Positions 27,672-40,500 of a stretch of DNA of 64,000 nt are shown here, piece after piece (the stretch's first letter is position 1; each line of letters begins with the position of its first letter). The translations under genes and the position numbers were made by a program. This DNA comes from Ricinus communis. Taxonomy: Eukaryota > Streptophyta > Magnoliopsida > Malpighiales > Euphorbiaceae. The stretch is taken from the NCBI RefSeq assembly GCF_019578655.1, contig NC_063256.1, positions 7,130,001-7,194,000 of the forward strand. Direction: 5' to 3'. The notes beneath the pieces are model-generated. The model worked only from the letters and a program-made list of their open reading frames with translations, ran no database searches and was not told where the DNA came from.

Positions 27672-30154
27672 ATGACAGGTCTTGTAATGGTGACAAAGGG
27701 AGGTAGTTGTGGCGGCAGCGGCGGTGTTAGAGCAGCAAGAGGGACAACAAAAGTGAGTAGCGAAGAAGAGCAAAACCAGCTATCTATGGTGGCACTTTTG
27801 GTAGCAGCGCTAAGGAAATCACTAGTGTCATGTCGTTTTGAGGAGAGAGAAGATGTGATACCTACTAATATTCATCATCATCATCATATGGAGATTGGAT
27901 GGCCAACGAATGTGCAACATATTACTCATGTCACTTTTGATCGGTTTAATGGGTTTCTAGGTTTGCCTGTTGAGTTTGAAGTTGAGATCCCTTGTCGTGT
28001 TCCAAGTGCAAGGTACTCTTTCTTCTTTTCTTTTTTTGTTATTTAATTCTGTTTTTATTTTGTAAAGTCGGGATTTTTGTTTTTATTTTTATTAGGAGAG
28101 CTTAAAGTCACGAGATTTGAACTGGCTTTTGCTTAGAATTATTAAAGTGTCCTTGATTTTGAAGGAAACTAGATCTGAGAGATAGTAAGGAACTAGAGTG
28201 GTGTTTGTTTTCATTTTGTCAGAAGACAAAATAATAGTTCAGAAAGAGTGAGGTTCGTACATGAGCTGCGATTCTTAGCTGCAGTTTCACTAAATTTTAT
28301 CTCTTATAGTTCAGTTGTTGTGGTTTTGCTAATATGGTCATCGGTCACTGAGGATATAAAGGACCAAACCCCAGTCACAAAGTCTCTACCTTTGTGAAGT
28401 AATTTGGCATGTACTTGATACTTTTCTGTAGCATACTCGAGTAAAAAGTTTCCTTTCTATTTCTTCACCTTTCCCCCCGTCGAGATTCTTTTTCTGTTAA
28501 CTTCATGTTTAAAATTTTAATATTTTTATTCATCGGTTTCCCCTTGCCTCCTTGGCAGCTAACATCAATAGAATTAGCTCCATAATAGTCACTATTACTG
28601 CATTCCTGATACGCTGGCTTCTTTATTAGACTTAACTTCAGATACATATGGAAACAAATTAGAATTACCTCAAATTCCAGAAAACTGTGTTTCCAACTAA
28701 ATGTTTGTTCTAGGACATTTTGGTGTTTAATCCATTTCACTTGTCAACTTGGTCGGAAGGACTAGTTTCTGTTCATTCCATTATTTTAACTCGATGCATC
28801 AAATTTTGCAGTGCTAGTGTGTTTGGTGTCTCAGCAGATTCAATGCAATGTTCTTATGATTCAAAAGGGAACAGTGTCCCAACAATTCTCTTGCTAATGC
28901 AGGAGAGACTATACTCACAGGGAGGTCTAAAGGTTTGTACTGTTCAGCCTCCGTTAGATGACTAATATTATGATACCTTGAATAAATAGTCTTAATTTGT
29001 CATTTGCGATGGTTTACAGACAGAAGGAATTTTCCGCATCAACCCAGAGAATGGCCAGGAGGAGCATGTGAGGGACCAGCTGAACAGAGGCATTGTGCCA
29101 GATAATATTAATGTACACTGTTTGGCAGGCCTTATAAAGGCCTGGTTTCGAGAGCTTCCTTCTGGAGTGCTTGATGGGCTTTCCCCTGAACAAGTTCTCC
29201 AATGCAACACGGAAGAAGAAAGTGTTGAGCTTGTGAAGCAGCTGAATCCAACAGATTCTGCATTGCTCAATTGGGCTGTTGACCTCATGGCTGATGTTGT
29301 TCAGGAAGAAGATTCCAACAAAATGAATGCTAGAAATATCGCAATGGTCTTTGCCCCAAACATGACTCAGGTACATTTGTGTCAGCTGGTTAGCACATTG
29401 CAGTACATTAATTTCTTGCTAACAAATTCGACAAGGATGTCACTTTTGATTTTAAAATGAGTTAAAACTTGAGTAGCTTCATGCTTTGAGCTTTTTCCAG
29501 TAAAATTGATGGTTGTCCTACTTTCTTCTTAATCAGATGTCTGACCCATTGACGGCACTTATGCATGCTGTACAAGTAATGAACTTGCTCAAGACTCTAA
29601 TCACAAAAACACTGAGAGAACGTGAAGAGACTGCATCTGGAGGATATTCACCCATGTCATCTCACTCATCTGGTCAGCAAACTGACGAGGATTTTGATAG
29701 TCAGCAAGAGATGGATACCAGTGGTGAGCTGAGACAGGAACCATCAGACTATGATGATCATGCCCATTACGGTGCTGGCAGTGATGATGATATTGGTGAT
29801 GAAGTGGAGTCATTAAGTGAGATAGAAGAATGCTTCTTGAGGCAATTAGATGAGAAAAAAAGTGCTCCTGATATTTTCTTTGAGCAACCACCGGGTGATT
29901 TACCAAGAGAATTCCCAAGCCCCAAAACATGCTCAGGGTTTAAAATGGAATACGCAATCTCTTTTACTGATAGCAAAAATGAAAATTCGAGTCCAGCTAC
30001 AAGTGATGGAGAAGATTCAAGAGCGAGTATGATAACTGGAGGACAAAAAATTGATAGAAGATGCTGCCAATCAGGAGGATGTGAAAGCTCTAATGATGTG
30101 GAGATGGTCGACAAATTAGCGGAGTCCATTGATCCGGTGCGTCCGTTTTCCTAG
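27672..30154 (+). CDS. CRIB-domain Rho GTPase-activating protein (RopGAP), 476 aa
   Basis: RopGAPs switch off plant ROP (Rho-like) GTPases at the plasma membrane and so limit polar growth, oxygen-deprivation and defence signalling. Exons 27672-28012, 28812-28932, 29020-29370 and 29537-30154 sum to 477 codons including the stop. The CRIB motif lies at about residues 74-94 (IGWPTNVQHITHVTFDRF). The RhoGAP domain covers about 115-290, with the arginine finger Arg160 in EGIFRI, plus GLIKAWFRELPSG and NARNIAMVFAPNMTQ. The tail (about 300-476) is acidic and Ser-rich and probably regulatory. A run of five His lies just before the CRIB motif. The start is the first true ATG of the frame. A donor-like CCG/GTGCGT just before the stop means the extreme C-terminus could differ. 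It is the orthologue-like neighbour of BRN1, as at At4g03100. Confidence 0.94.
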
Positions 30155-31552
30155 CACATCTGTTTGACTTGGCCTTTAATTGCAAAGTCTTTTGGAGAAT
30201 ACTTCCGTTGCATATTTTGGTTTGCGCTCTTCGTCACGGTTGCTTCTGTACATTATCACTGCATTGCTTCGACTGGGGTATTCTTAGTCATCGGTTGTTA
30301 GAGAGTCATGGTTCAGCTTTGGGCTGAACTTGTGCTTGTTTTGTGAGTATCGGCATGGAGCTGAAAACTCACTCTCTGTTTTCAGTAGTGTGGAATTCTA
30401 TCTAACCTTGACATTCTTCTTAGACATGAATGATTCATGTACCCAAGTCTACTTCCATGTCTGTGTCAAACGGATATGTAGAAGTCTGCTATGCTGATTC
30501 CTACACAGTTTCATTCAACTCTTTCTGGAATCCATGCATACTACATGTGTTTAATTAGCCAATCTCTTTATTTGTGTTGAAATTAACAATTCAGTGTCCT
30601 TGCTGAGTACGAAAAATTTTAGCTAAGTATGTTACTATTTCATTCCAGATGATCCTCATCAAAGCAATCTTGTCCAGTCTCCTGCATATTCTTTTACCTC
30701 AATGAAAGGCTGGCTTTCAAGGAAATTCAGTTTTGCTTGAATGGGGTTGTTCATTAAAATAAACAAAACAAAAAAGGGGGCTAGATTAGCATATTCATAA
30801 TATTGTTTATAAATTGCACAGAAATAATTTTGGATCTGATGACTGGTTTGTACTTGTGCATAAATTAACTTGGGCACATTTTTATGATTTTATTAATATG
30901 ACTGAGACAGTGGAATCTGATCTCATCAAAGATCCAAAATATTTTGTCTGTTTTACTCGTGCTAAGGACAACAAAATCTCCACTAGATTCTTCAAGATTT
31001 AAAAGTGTTTGTTGGGAAGATTAATAATTCAAAATCGCATTTACCTTTGGTGCTTTTACCTTTTTGACTGCTATCCCTTATAACCTCACATTGTTTCCTC
31101 CTCTCCAGTTTCATTATCCAGAAAGGCTCTTTGCATGAGACATGTGACCTGACTCACACCAATAAGAGAATCAAATCAATTACTTAATTAGGAAGTTTTC
31201 AGTTTGTTTAATTTCAAGAAAACCCTCCTCCATTAACACAGAAGATAAATACTCAAGAAACCAAAAGCAAATTCAATAATATGTTATGATCACATGTAGG
31301 ACAAAACCTGAGAAAGAAATGAAACCAGGTCTACATGAAATTTAAAGATACACATTTCCAATAAAAGTAACTGAAGTGTTGAGTGCCATATTATCATATG
31401 TACAATTGTTTTACTTTCAAGAATTGAATGTTTAATCCCTCCTCCTCCATACCAAACCAGAGGAAGCTGTGAAGAATAACAATAATAACAAGAAATAAAA
31501 ATAGTGACCCAATGATTGAAGGGAAAGAAAAAAAAGAGGAAGAAGCCAGACT
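30155..31552. other. RhoGAP 3' region and intergenic DNA
   Basis: The first several hundred bases are likely RhoGAP 3' UTR (moderate AT, no ORF). The rest is intergenic, ending in the 3' UTR of the small minus-strand gene. No other gene seen. Confidence 0.5.
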
Positions 31553-32008
31553 TCATGATGCCAAGCAACTTTCCCAAAAGAGTCTGTTCCTCTCCTTTTC
31601 ATTCATCGGTTCACTAGTCGATTCTACAGAAACACATGATTTCTTATTCACTTGTACTCCATTAATATGCCCATCAACCCATGTGCGATAACTCTGAACC
31701 TCATCTTCATCTTCATCTTCATGTTCTTGATATTGCTCTTTATTATGATCAGTAACACCATGAACGGATGCTTCTTCAACTTCACCGCTATTGGTATTAT
31801 CACCAACACAGGAATAATAATAATAGCAATCTGAAACATCACAGCTACAAGATTCTGCATCATCATTATCATCAGGAGCAGCAGCAAGGTCTTTAGGATC
31901 AAGACCAACCTCAGAATCACCAGAGGCTTCTACAAGAAAGCAAGAAGACAAATCCACTCTCTTCTTAGTGTCCATTTGTCTAGAGCACAAAGACCAGAAG
32001 TCGTCCAT
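31553..32008 (-). CDS. Small acidic protein of unknown function (151 aa)
   Basis: An intronless ORF with a clear gene setting: a TATA element 80-90 bp upstream, a CT-rich 5' leader and a stop at 31553. The protein starts MDDFWSLCSRQMDTKKRVDL. It has a low-complexity acidic middle (PDDNDDAESCSC, EHEDEDEDEVQ), a Tyr run (DCYYYY) and a C-terminus NEKERNRLFWESCLAS. I recall the Leu-Phe-Trp-Glu-x-Cys-Leu-Ala-Ser ending from other uncharacterised plant proteins, which argues that it is a real gene. There is no signal peptide or membrane segment. Function unknown; I do not assign one. Confidence 0.7.
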   Translation of the reverse strand: MDDFWSLCSRQMDTKKRVDLSSCFLVEASGDSEVGLDPKDLAAAPDDNDDAESCSCDVSDCYYYYSCVGDNTNSGEVEEASVHGVTDHNKEQYQEHEDEDEDEVQSYRTWVDGHINGVQVNKKSCVSVESTSEPMNEKERNRLFWESCLAS

Positions 32009-32030
32009 TTTTTTTTTTTTTTGAGAGATA

Positions 32031-32045
32031 GAGAGAGAGAGAGAG
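32031..32045. repeat. (GA)n run in the leader of the small acidic gene
   Basis: On the gene strand it is a CT tract followed by an A-rich stretch right before the ATG, inside the probable 5' UTR. Confidence 0.85.
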
Positions 32046-32088
32046 TTGAGGTTTCAAAGATTTCCATTCACATAAATATGGCCAAGTC

Positions 32089-32098
32089 CTTATATAAG
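32089..32098 (-). promoter_or_regulatory. TATA box of the small acidic gene
   Basis: The palindromic cttatataag gives TATATAAG on the gene strand, 81-90 bp upstream of the ATG at 32008. Transcription would start about 30 bp downstream, giving a short leader. Confidence 0.6.
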
Positions 32099-32379
32099 CA
32101 GAGAAATAAAAAGTAAAAGAAGGTAATGGTAATGGTAATGGCGACCCATGAGTTTTGAAATGTAAAATTGTTTAGAGTCGGCCTCATGAAAGTGAATCAT
32201 TTTCATTGACTAAAAAAAGAAGGCAAAAAAAACATAGAGAAAGAGATGGAAAATGAGACAACCATGTGGCCTAGTCTTCTAGAAGGAAGGGAATAGAGAG
32301 TAGAGAAATGTCCATCTAGAAGAAGGTTGCCAAAATAATCATTAATCTTCTGCCCAGTAAACCCCATCTATCCCATCCC

Positions 32380-32380
<1 letters not shown>

Positions 32381-32410
<30 letters not shown>
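32381..32410. repeat. (ATT)n microsatellite
   Basis: Ten ATT units upstream of the small acidic gene. Confidence 0.95.
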
Positions 32411-35400
32411 TTAATTTATTTTTGCTAACTTCTCTTGGACTGCCTATAAACAACCCCTTAAATTCCATTATACTGCTTTTTGGTCTTTTCATATTTCTAT
32501 TTAATGGATTACTTTTCCAAAGTCTCTCAATAGCGAATGTCAACATTCTCTCCTATAACTATAATATATATATTATTCTCTCAAATTAATAAATTGTGCT
32601 TTTTTCATATTATTCTTTATAGTCTAAAGATTAAGTTGTAAGATATTTATTTATTTAAAATGGACAAGATATTCGAGTTAGTCCCTTAGTATAAATCAGA
32701 GAGAAAATTGTTAACCAAATCTAATTTCTATTTTATGTGATCTTAAGAATATAATCTTATATCAGCCCTTTTATTCTGTTGAAAAAAAAATAAAATGTCT
32801 TTAATGCTGGTTACAAAAGTTAAAATTCAATATAAAATAAGAGTAAACCTTTTTATCATTTAACTAACCTTTGAGATTATTTACATGGAAATTATTGTCT
32901 AAAGTTGACTTAAAACATCTACTTAGAATATTCCTAAAACGTGGTCAAAAGACAATTTGAACCGCTAAAAACTTGAATCGATTTATTACTAGATCGGTCA
33001 AATTTAGAATTAGCTTAATAAATGATTTGATTTATAAATTACTTAAAATTTTTAAAGATAATAATTAATTAAAGTCTAATATCGTATAGAATTTGAGCTC
33101 GAACCGCTAGCCAAACCAGTCAAGTCTTAAAGAAAATATATGAATATAAAGTTTATATTTAAATTTAAATTTAATTTATTTAAAATTTATATAAAAATAT
33201 TAAACTATATTGTTAAAATATTTAGTTAAGAAAATTCAAATTTAGTTTAAAACTTAAAAAAATTACCTAAATTTAATTATATTTTTAAAACATATAATTA
33301 TTATAATAAATGCCATAAAAATATTAAATAAATAAATTAGAGGATGTGATAGATTTCTTTTCAAATCCGGCTTTCATAATTTTTAATATAAACTTTTAAT
33401 TTTTTATTTTACTATTTTGAACCGGATATAATAATAATTAAAACCATAATGAACCTTCCGTAAACTACCGCTAAACTGTTCGACACTTAACCGCAAACTG
33501 AACTTTTAATATGCGGTCCGACCTTTCAATGATCTTGAACCCGGTTCCGAGTAAGTTCAGATGCTTGACCTAGTCTACTGTATATGAACTGCCCCCCTTT
33601 TTAGGTAATAATTAAATAAATGAGTGGCTTCATGACTTATACGAAAAGAAATAAACAGAAGGAAGAAATTGCAATAATGAAATATGGGCCTAACTTATTT
33701 TTAAAATTGTAAAGAAGCAACGGCTATTCTATGATACCCCTTTAATAATCGGCCGACTTGAAGACTTTGACATCTTCTGGAGGGAAAAATAAACAGAATG
33801 AAAACTCCCTAAAGAAAATTTCGGACAAAATTCAATGATCAATAGCAAATCAAATTCATTCAACATTAAACACTCGAATATTTGTTTTCAACAATTGTTT
33901 TAGAAATTCTACATAATGACATTAGTTCAAAAAAGGCTTTGGGTACGAGTAAATCTAGGTTTAGAAAACTGGAAACCCTAGTCATTATAGATTTTTCATG
34001 TTTGAAACGTGGAAGATCTTTCAAGGGGACTTTATTGGAAAAATTCCTCACAAAATAAATAACTTCTGGACTAGCCCGCGAAATATCATAATATTTTAGT
34101 TGATTAATTGAATTTTGAGACAATAACAGTTAATTGATTATGTTCAGATTCGATTTGGATGATCAATATTTACCCCACATTTTTAAATGTGATATCTGGG
34201 CAAGAGAGTCCTTAAAATCATCGTTTAAAATGTAACAGTAGCTCATATAAATATATATGTATTAACAGTGGCTCAATTCAAATACCATTTTGCTTTTATA
34301 CCCGAAAAAGAAAAACAAAAGAATTGTAAGCTTGACTTCTTCACGGTAGCGGTGGCATCGTACTTAACTCAATTGCTTACGGCAATCACATTTGATTGAT
34401 CACACACTTATATTAGACCTCTCAAGTCATCATAGTCGTCCACGTGTTAGATTGGACAGCAGTGATGGCCCCATATGGACATGGAAATTGCCAAAAGTGA
34501 CTAGGCTTTCCTCCTGTTAGGCCTATCAATATGTGAATAACGCCATGTGTAGTGCATTTCCTAAGTTCCTTGTCATGCGCATTTGAGAGTTCCATCCATC
34601 AAAATCTTCCATCTTACATTCAATTGATCACTTTTCGGTTGTAGAATAGATGATATAATTTATAATGCCTTGCCCCAAAAAGACAAATGATTTTATCCCA
34701 ACTTGTAAAGTGGGCTAATCCCTAATCAAATATTATTCTAATAGAGCCGTTTAATTCTGGTTTTAGTACAGCAGTACTCAATTGACTGATTTGAAACTCA
34801 TCATGCCTACTTTTATCTGCCCAAAGCATCAGCATCCATCACGCAAGCATTATTTGCAAATACAAAGATCAGCGGATCAAACCACAAACATCACCATCTA
34901 TATGCACGAATCCGAACCTTTTGTCTCTACCCACCTTCTAGACTTGATGTGTGATAAAAGAAAACAATATATATATATATATGAATGAAGCACAAATACG
35001 TGCAAGTTGATTTAAACGTGACACCGGCAAATTCCGATAAGACTATTAATAATAGGATTCGTACAAATATATAAGAATTTTAACTTCGTCAAAAATCACC
35101 ACCACTAGTCTCCAACTTGGACACAATAGAATCCATTATTCAGATGCGATTCTCAGCAAGATCATGAGCCAAAAACAGCCGTGAAGGGTACAATCCTGTA
35201 GTTGCGTATTTCACCAGTTCTTACAATGATCTAGCAGTTAAAAGGAAAAAATAATAATAACAATTACTAAGCACAAAGAAAAGAAGAGGCAAGCCTGAAT
35301 TCATGAATAAAAATGCGGTCAATAGTGTTCTCTGTACCCAGTTCAAATGACAAACCATGATCAAGCAATCCAGCTAATGTTATATTTCAGACCTTAAAAA

Positions 35401-35499
35401 TATCAATTTCACTACAGATGCTTTCAGCTCAAACCTGGGATAAAAAAATTATAAAAGTGTATTCTTAAAGTAGCACTGTTTGTCATATATTGTTCTCAC
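32411..35499. other. AT-rich intergenic DNA
   Basis: No gene recognised. 33080-33560 contains strings such as gagctcgaaccgctagccaaacc and aacccggttccgag that look like a decayed transposon, without clear ends. A TA microsatellite lies at 34968-34981. Confidence 0.45.
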
Positions 35500-37585
35500 C
35501 TGAAGGGATCCGAAGATACGGCAGAATACCTCTTCGTTTATTCTTGAAGTAACACTGTAAGTCATATTCTTGAAATAGCCCACCACCAATAAAATGAACA
35601 CATCCCAACTCTCTGCAATCCTCATGATTTTAAAAACTTATCTGAGATCTGAATTCCTCCAGGGTTCCAGCTGTTTTACAACTTACAGCTTTGGGTTTAT
35701 TTCCCAAAGCATCAAGGAGGTGAGGACCAAAAATTAGAATGAGAGGAACATATCAAACATGAGAGTAGCCATATTATGCAAAATGTCGATACATTTAATT
35801 AGGTTTTCTTTAACTGTGTAGGAATAACAAGTCAAACCCTTTCTCAATTGTCATACAAGCATATTTATTCATATTTAAAGCTGAACTGTGAAGTCAAACA
35901 AACGGATATATCATCCATCCATTGCAAATTTTGTCAATTGTTACGTCCAGTTTTTGTGCAATTAACAAGTATTGGCTCAGGCGTGGAAGATCCCTGCTAG
36001 CTACTTATCCAGCTACTCAGGTATAGTAAAGTCTTAACCACAATCCAAAGTACTGAAATCTAGCAACCAAAACTGCACAAGCAGAAGTTTCCAATATGTG
36101 AAATCCTTAGCCTACTCATGAAGCTAATTAACTTCTTCAAGGAAAGTTAATTTTAAAAATGTTAGTAATCATAAACGAGACTAAGATGAGAACGGGTACT
36201 GTTGCACAATTAAATGCAACTAACTAGCCACATATAGATTAGTGGCCATAATGAAAAATGATAAACCTCAATTACTAAACTGCTGATAAAGATCTAATAT
36301 GATGTAAGACACTATGCAGAAGTGTGAATCAAGGAAAAGCAAAAATAAAGTAGGATATCAATTCAGTACTTTCTGCCAGCTTGCCTTTCTAAGTATTTCA
36401 GGGCATTACCTTTTTAGAACACTCAAGATCAGAAAGAAAAGTTCTAGTGCATAGAGCCCCTTAAGTCCTTAGGTTCCTTCTGGCCAGAGCATATAGAGTA
36501 GCAAGTTAAAGCATAGATAGAAGTACCAAGCTCCATAAAACTCAAATAGCAGCTTTTAAGGCTAGAAACCATAGTCCTGATACTTAAGAGTAAGATAAAA
36601 TGAGAAAGTGAATAAGTGAGCAGGTATCAAGCCTGAAAGCCAATGGCTAAATACCTTTTATGTCCAGAAGTAGCGACGGAAGCCTGAGATGTAGAATCTT
36701 CCATTTCATCCTTGAGTTCTGTTTACTTTAACAAGAGAAACGTTCATGCAGATAAAACTCAATAAGTGAAAAAACAATTAAATGCATGCAACAGTTTCAA
36801 AATCAACCTTACCTGAATATATGAAACAAGCCACCGCCAACCACATCTCCAAATTTGTGGAATTAATAACTGAAAGAAATAGGAAAATGTTACAAGTGTA
36901 GTAACTTTAAATCCTATTGATTTTGCCCAGTGAGTTCATAATAATAAAGCAAATAAAATATTCCAAACCTTTACATATGACTAAGCAAGCAATGGAGGAA
37001 GAATACATAACTACTCACTGAATATGTCTTTTGGCATAAACAAATTGGACAAGCACCCCGTATAACTTAAATATGATGCAATCACCCACTTAAGAATAGT
37101 ACAGAAGGTGCTCACAGATAACAGAAAATTTCATGCTGGACACCCTCAAAGCATCTCCAAGATAGCATGTATTCTTTCCAAATGATTCATTTAATTGATG
37201 ACAAAGGAAACAAAAGATCTGGTTTTTCTTTTGTTATTTAAAAAGAATTTGAACTGCAAATAAGAAGAATAAAGGGTCATCCACTAATGGATGTTTCTGC
37301 TGACATTATATTAACAGAGGTTCTCGAGGGAAAAATCAATAAATTAATAATTGATCTCTAAAAGAACTTCCATGGTACACAAATTACAAATCGTATTGGT
37401 GCCGAAGGCACCATGAATTACAAGTTTTGGGGAATTCAATCCCATGAAGCAATTACACAGGTGGAATAATGCACATAGCCACATATAACCGATCCACCAC
37501 AAATGTTGATACTGCAGTCACTCCCATAAATCCAGGTTGAATGCGACCACGTATCACAGAATTCTGCTTGCTTCCATGACTCACC
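35500..37585 (-). other. Probable spliced 3' UTR of the BRN1-like gene
   Basis: The coding exon has a strong donor (AAG/GTGAGT) only 7 bases after the stop. Downstream on the same strand there are exon-like segments with matching acceptors and donors: 36869-36813 (TTTCAG/... CAG/GTAAGG), 36718-36655 (AACAG/... AAAG/GTATTT) and 35612-35500 (TTGCAG/... TTCAG/GTGAGA). They have no long shared frame, so they fit a non-coding 3' UTR with introns, or a separate non-coding transcript. The segment 35459-35572 also holds two similar copies of tattcttgaagtaacactgt-like sequence. Confidence 0.4.
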
Positions 37586-37591
37586 TTCTGA

Positions 37592-40500
37592 TCAATAAGG
37601 TTTACTCTGTTTATTGTCTCTCTTAAGCTGAACTTTCAATTTCTTACCACCTAATTGGCATCCATTCATCATATTGATTGCAGTTTGAGCCGCTGTCGGT
37701 GAGTCATAACTAACAAATCCTGCAAATAGAGCATATCAGAGGCAAACCCCACATTTAGAATACTGAATTCGAATCGCATCATCTCCATCCCCTTCAAAAA
37801 TTTCTACTGTGCCAAAGAGGATATTAGATTCAAAAGTAACTAAGAAAATGTGCATACCAAAACATTTGCTAACACCAGTTGCTTTGTCGACAAACACCTT
37901 AGCACTCAAGACTTTACCATATGGTTGAAATGCACTGGCAAGCTCTTGGTCACCAAATTCTTGCGGTATGTGATATATGAATAGGTTAGAACCAGGGGGA
38001 CCTAAGTCAAAGAAAACAGAAGAGCTAGCACAATACCACCACCAAAAGCACCAAGCAAAATGTAAAATACTGAAATGGTAACACAGAGAACAAACCTTCT
38101 AACTGACCGCCTGAACTTGAACTGACACCTGAAGATGTTGCAGAATTGCTGCTTCCAACTGTAGGAGACACTGCACCAGGTGAACTACTTAAAGGCCGGG
38201 GACTCATCATTCCTCCAGGATATGCCATGGGATACTGAATACCTGGTACCGCAGGATAAGCAGAGCCAACATAACTTGCAGGAGGCAATGCATAATTTCT
38301 GGGGCCCATACTGGGACCAAGATCAGGTCTGACTCCGCCACGCAATGCATTTCCTTGATTTACTGGAGGAATAATACTATGAAAAGCAGGTTGACTCTGC
38401 AAAGGTGGCAAGCGGTACGGCATAAGTCCATAAGTTCCAGGAGCCTGCAAGGATAACACCATAACCACGGTCTAAATCCATTTGGATCTAAGGGAAGATT
38501 TGACCAAAAAGAGAAATAAAATAGACAGCCAGAATAGTCAAAGCCCCGTAAGAAAAAGGTGCTAGCATGTCCAAAACCTAGGCATTGTATCAGTTGAACT
38601 ATTGGTGACATATATGTAGCAGTAAAACTGACCTGGTATCCATATCCATTATATTGGGGGACATACCCCATTGGCAAGGCTCCAAACAATGAAGGATGTT
38701 GTGAATCAGCATTTGGCAGGTTAGAAGCCTGAGATTGTACTTTCTGAGCCCTACGAGCCTGCCTTTCCTTTTCCGTGTCTGCCCATTTCACAACCAAGGG
38801 AACACTTGAACCCTGGCAAATAAAAGATAACAGTTAGGGTATAAGTCACTGAAACTATTTCACAAACTATGCCGATAGTCTAGTAATAAGTAGTAACAAA
38901 GTGTCAACTCGACAAAATAGTTAATAAGCAAAAGGTCTCGTTACTGCAGCATTATTGATTATATTGACACTAGAAAAGCAAATAAATAAATAAATAAGAC
39001 AGAATGCACTATCTGTTTTAATGATCCAGTCTATCAACATAATTCCAGAACGACGGATGCATATTTTGTATAATATATTCATTACTTACAAAATTTTGGC
39101 TGTTTGAGATCACAGGAAGCAGAAGAAACTGTCAAAAAACTGCAGAGCTTTTTTGCTTCTACCAAAGTTCATTAATACTTCATAAAAAATGTTAGCATAG
39201 TCCACTGATCAGGTTCTAAAATAAATTTCATTTGATCAAGTCTAGGATATAGCATTAAAAGGAAAACTGTATCCGCCCATGTGCCACTAACTGGTCTCGG
39301 TCTGTGAATGAAGCTGGCCCCTATAAGGGACAAGTAATTACTTAACCTTGAGATCTGGGTCCACCAGGTTCTGTAAAGTTCGAGCTCAGGCCAGACAGTT
39401 GGGCTTGACTCTAAAATCCCTCAGCCCGTGCGGGTCCATGGCCCCGGAAAAATATCATTTTTTCTTTTTTATTTCTTATATATAAATTACATTATACCAG
39501 TAAAGATTGTATAGGGTGTACTCAATCTGTCAGAGCCTGCCCCACAGATTGGGATGGGTGTAAACCTAAGCAAATTGCTTCTGCTTCAAGAACAGAAGAC
39601 TGTTGGTTCTAAGAAATGTGAGACCGCATGTCCAACAAATTTCTTGAGTATTTGAGTTTATTTATGACATGAAACAACCCGAAGCACGGGTCTACCTTAT
39701 TGGTGCTTCTCATATCTTTAAAAAATATCGCTAGTCATTTATATAATCAAAAGAATAGTAAATGGGCGAGATGGGAAGGGCTTGACCGATACCTCAGTCC
39801 GTGAACAGGTGTAAACTCTAACCTCTAAATGATACTGAAGCTGCATTATCCTACCCCTCTAACAGATCTTGTGTAAGATTAATGGCTGAAACATAGCAAA
39901 CTTTTCTACAGAGCAATGCATTTATCTTGCAATTGTTACAACATAATTCGCCTAGGAACTTAGTCAACATAGGATATACCAGGAATAGAAACCACCAGAA
40001 TCAATTCTAAAATCCCCTAAAAATTGTTTACAATTGGTCTTGCAACAGCTAAAAACACATTAAAAGAGAAAAAAACACCTCCATTTTATGCTTTCCATTG
40101 ATGGCCTCCAGAGCAGCAAGGGCTTGTTCTTTCGTCTCATACTTCAAAAAGGCACATCCTACCAAGTAATTAGTTGAGATTAGCAGAAACATTAGATTTT
40201 AGTGCAACAGAAAGAATAAAACTCAGAATTAAATCTTGATTATTCAATAAGCACCTTTGCTCGTTTGCTGGGAACCTCTTAGAATTTGTAGGTCCTTTAT
40301 AGTTCCATAAGTAGAGAATAATTCAGATACTTCAGCTTCAGAAACATTTTTTGGAAGCATACCAACAAAGAGTTTGTGCTCTGAATTGCAAAGAAATACA
40401 GTCATTCAAAAAAGTAGATAAGAAATAATGAAAAACCAAAGTAATAAACACTGTATAGAAGAGAAGAAACAGATAAGAAATGAAAACACTGGCTTTAGCA

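Noticed and set aside
31648..31920. Overlapping frames in the small acidic gene
   Set aside because: They are alternate-frame readings of GAT/GAA-rich codons of the 151-residue protein.
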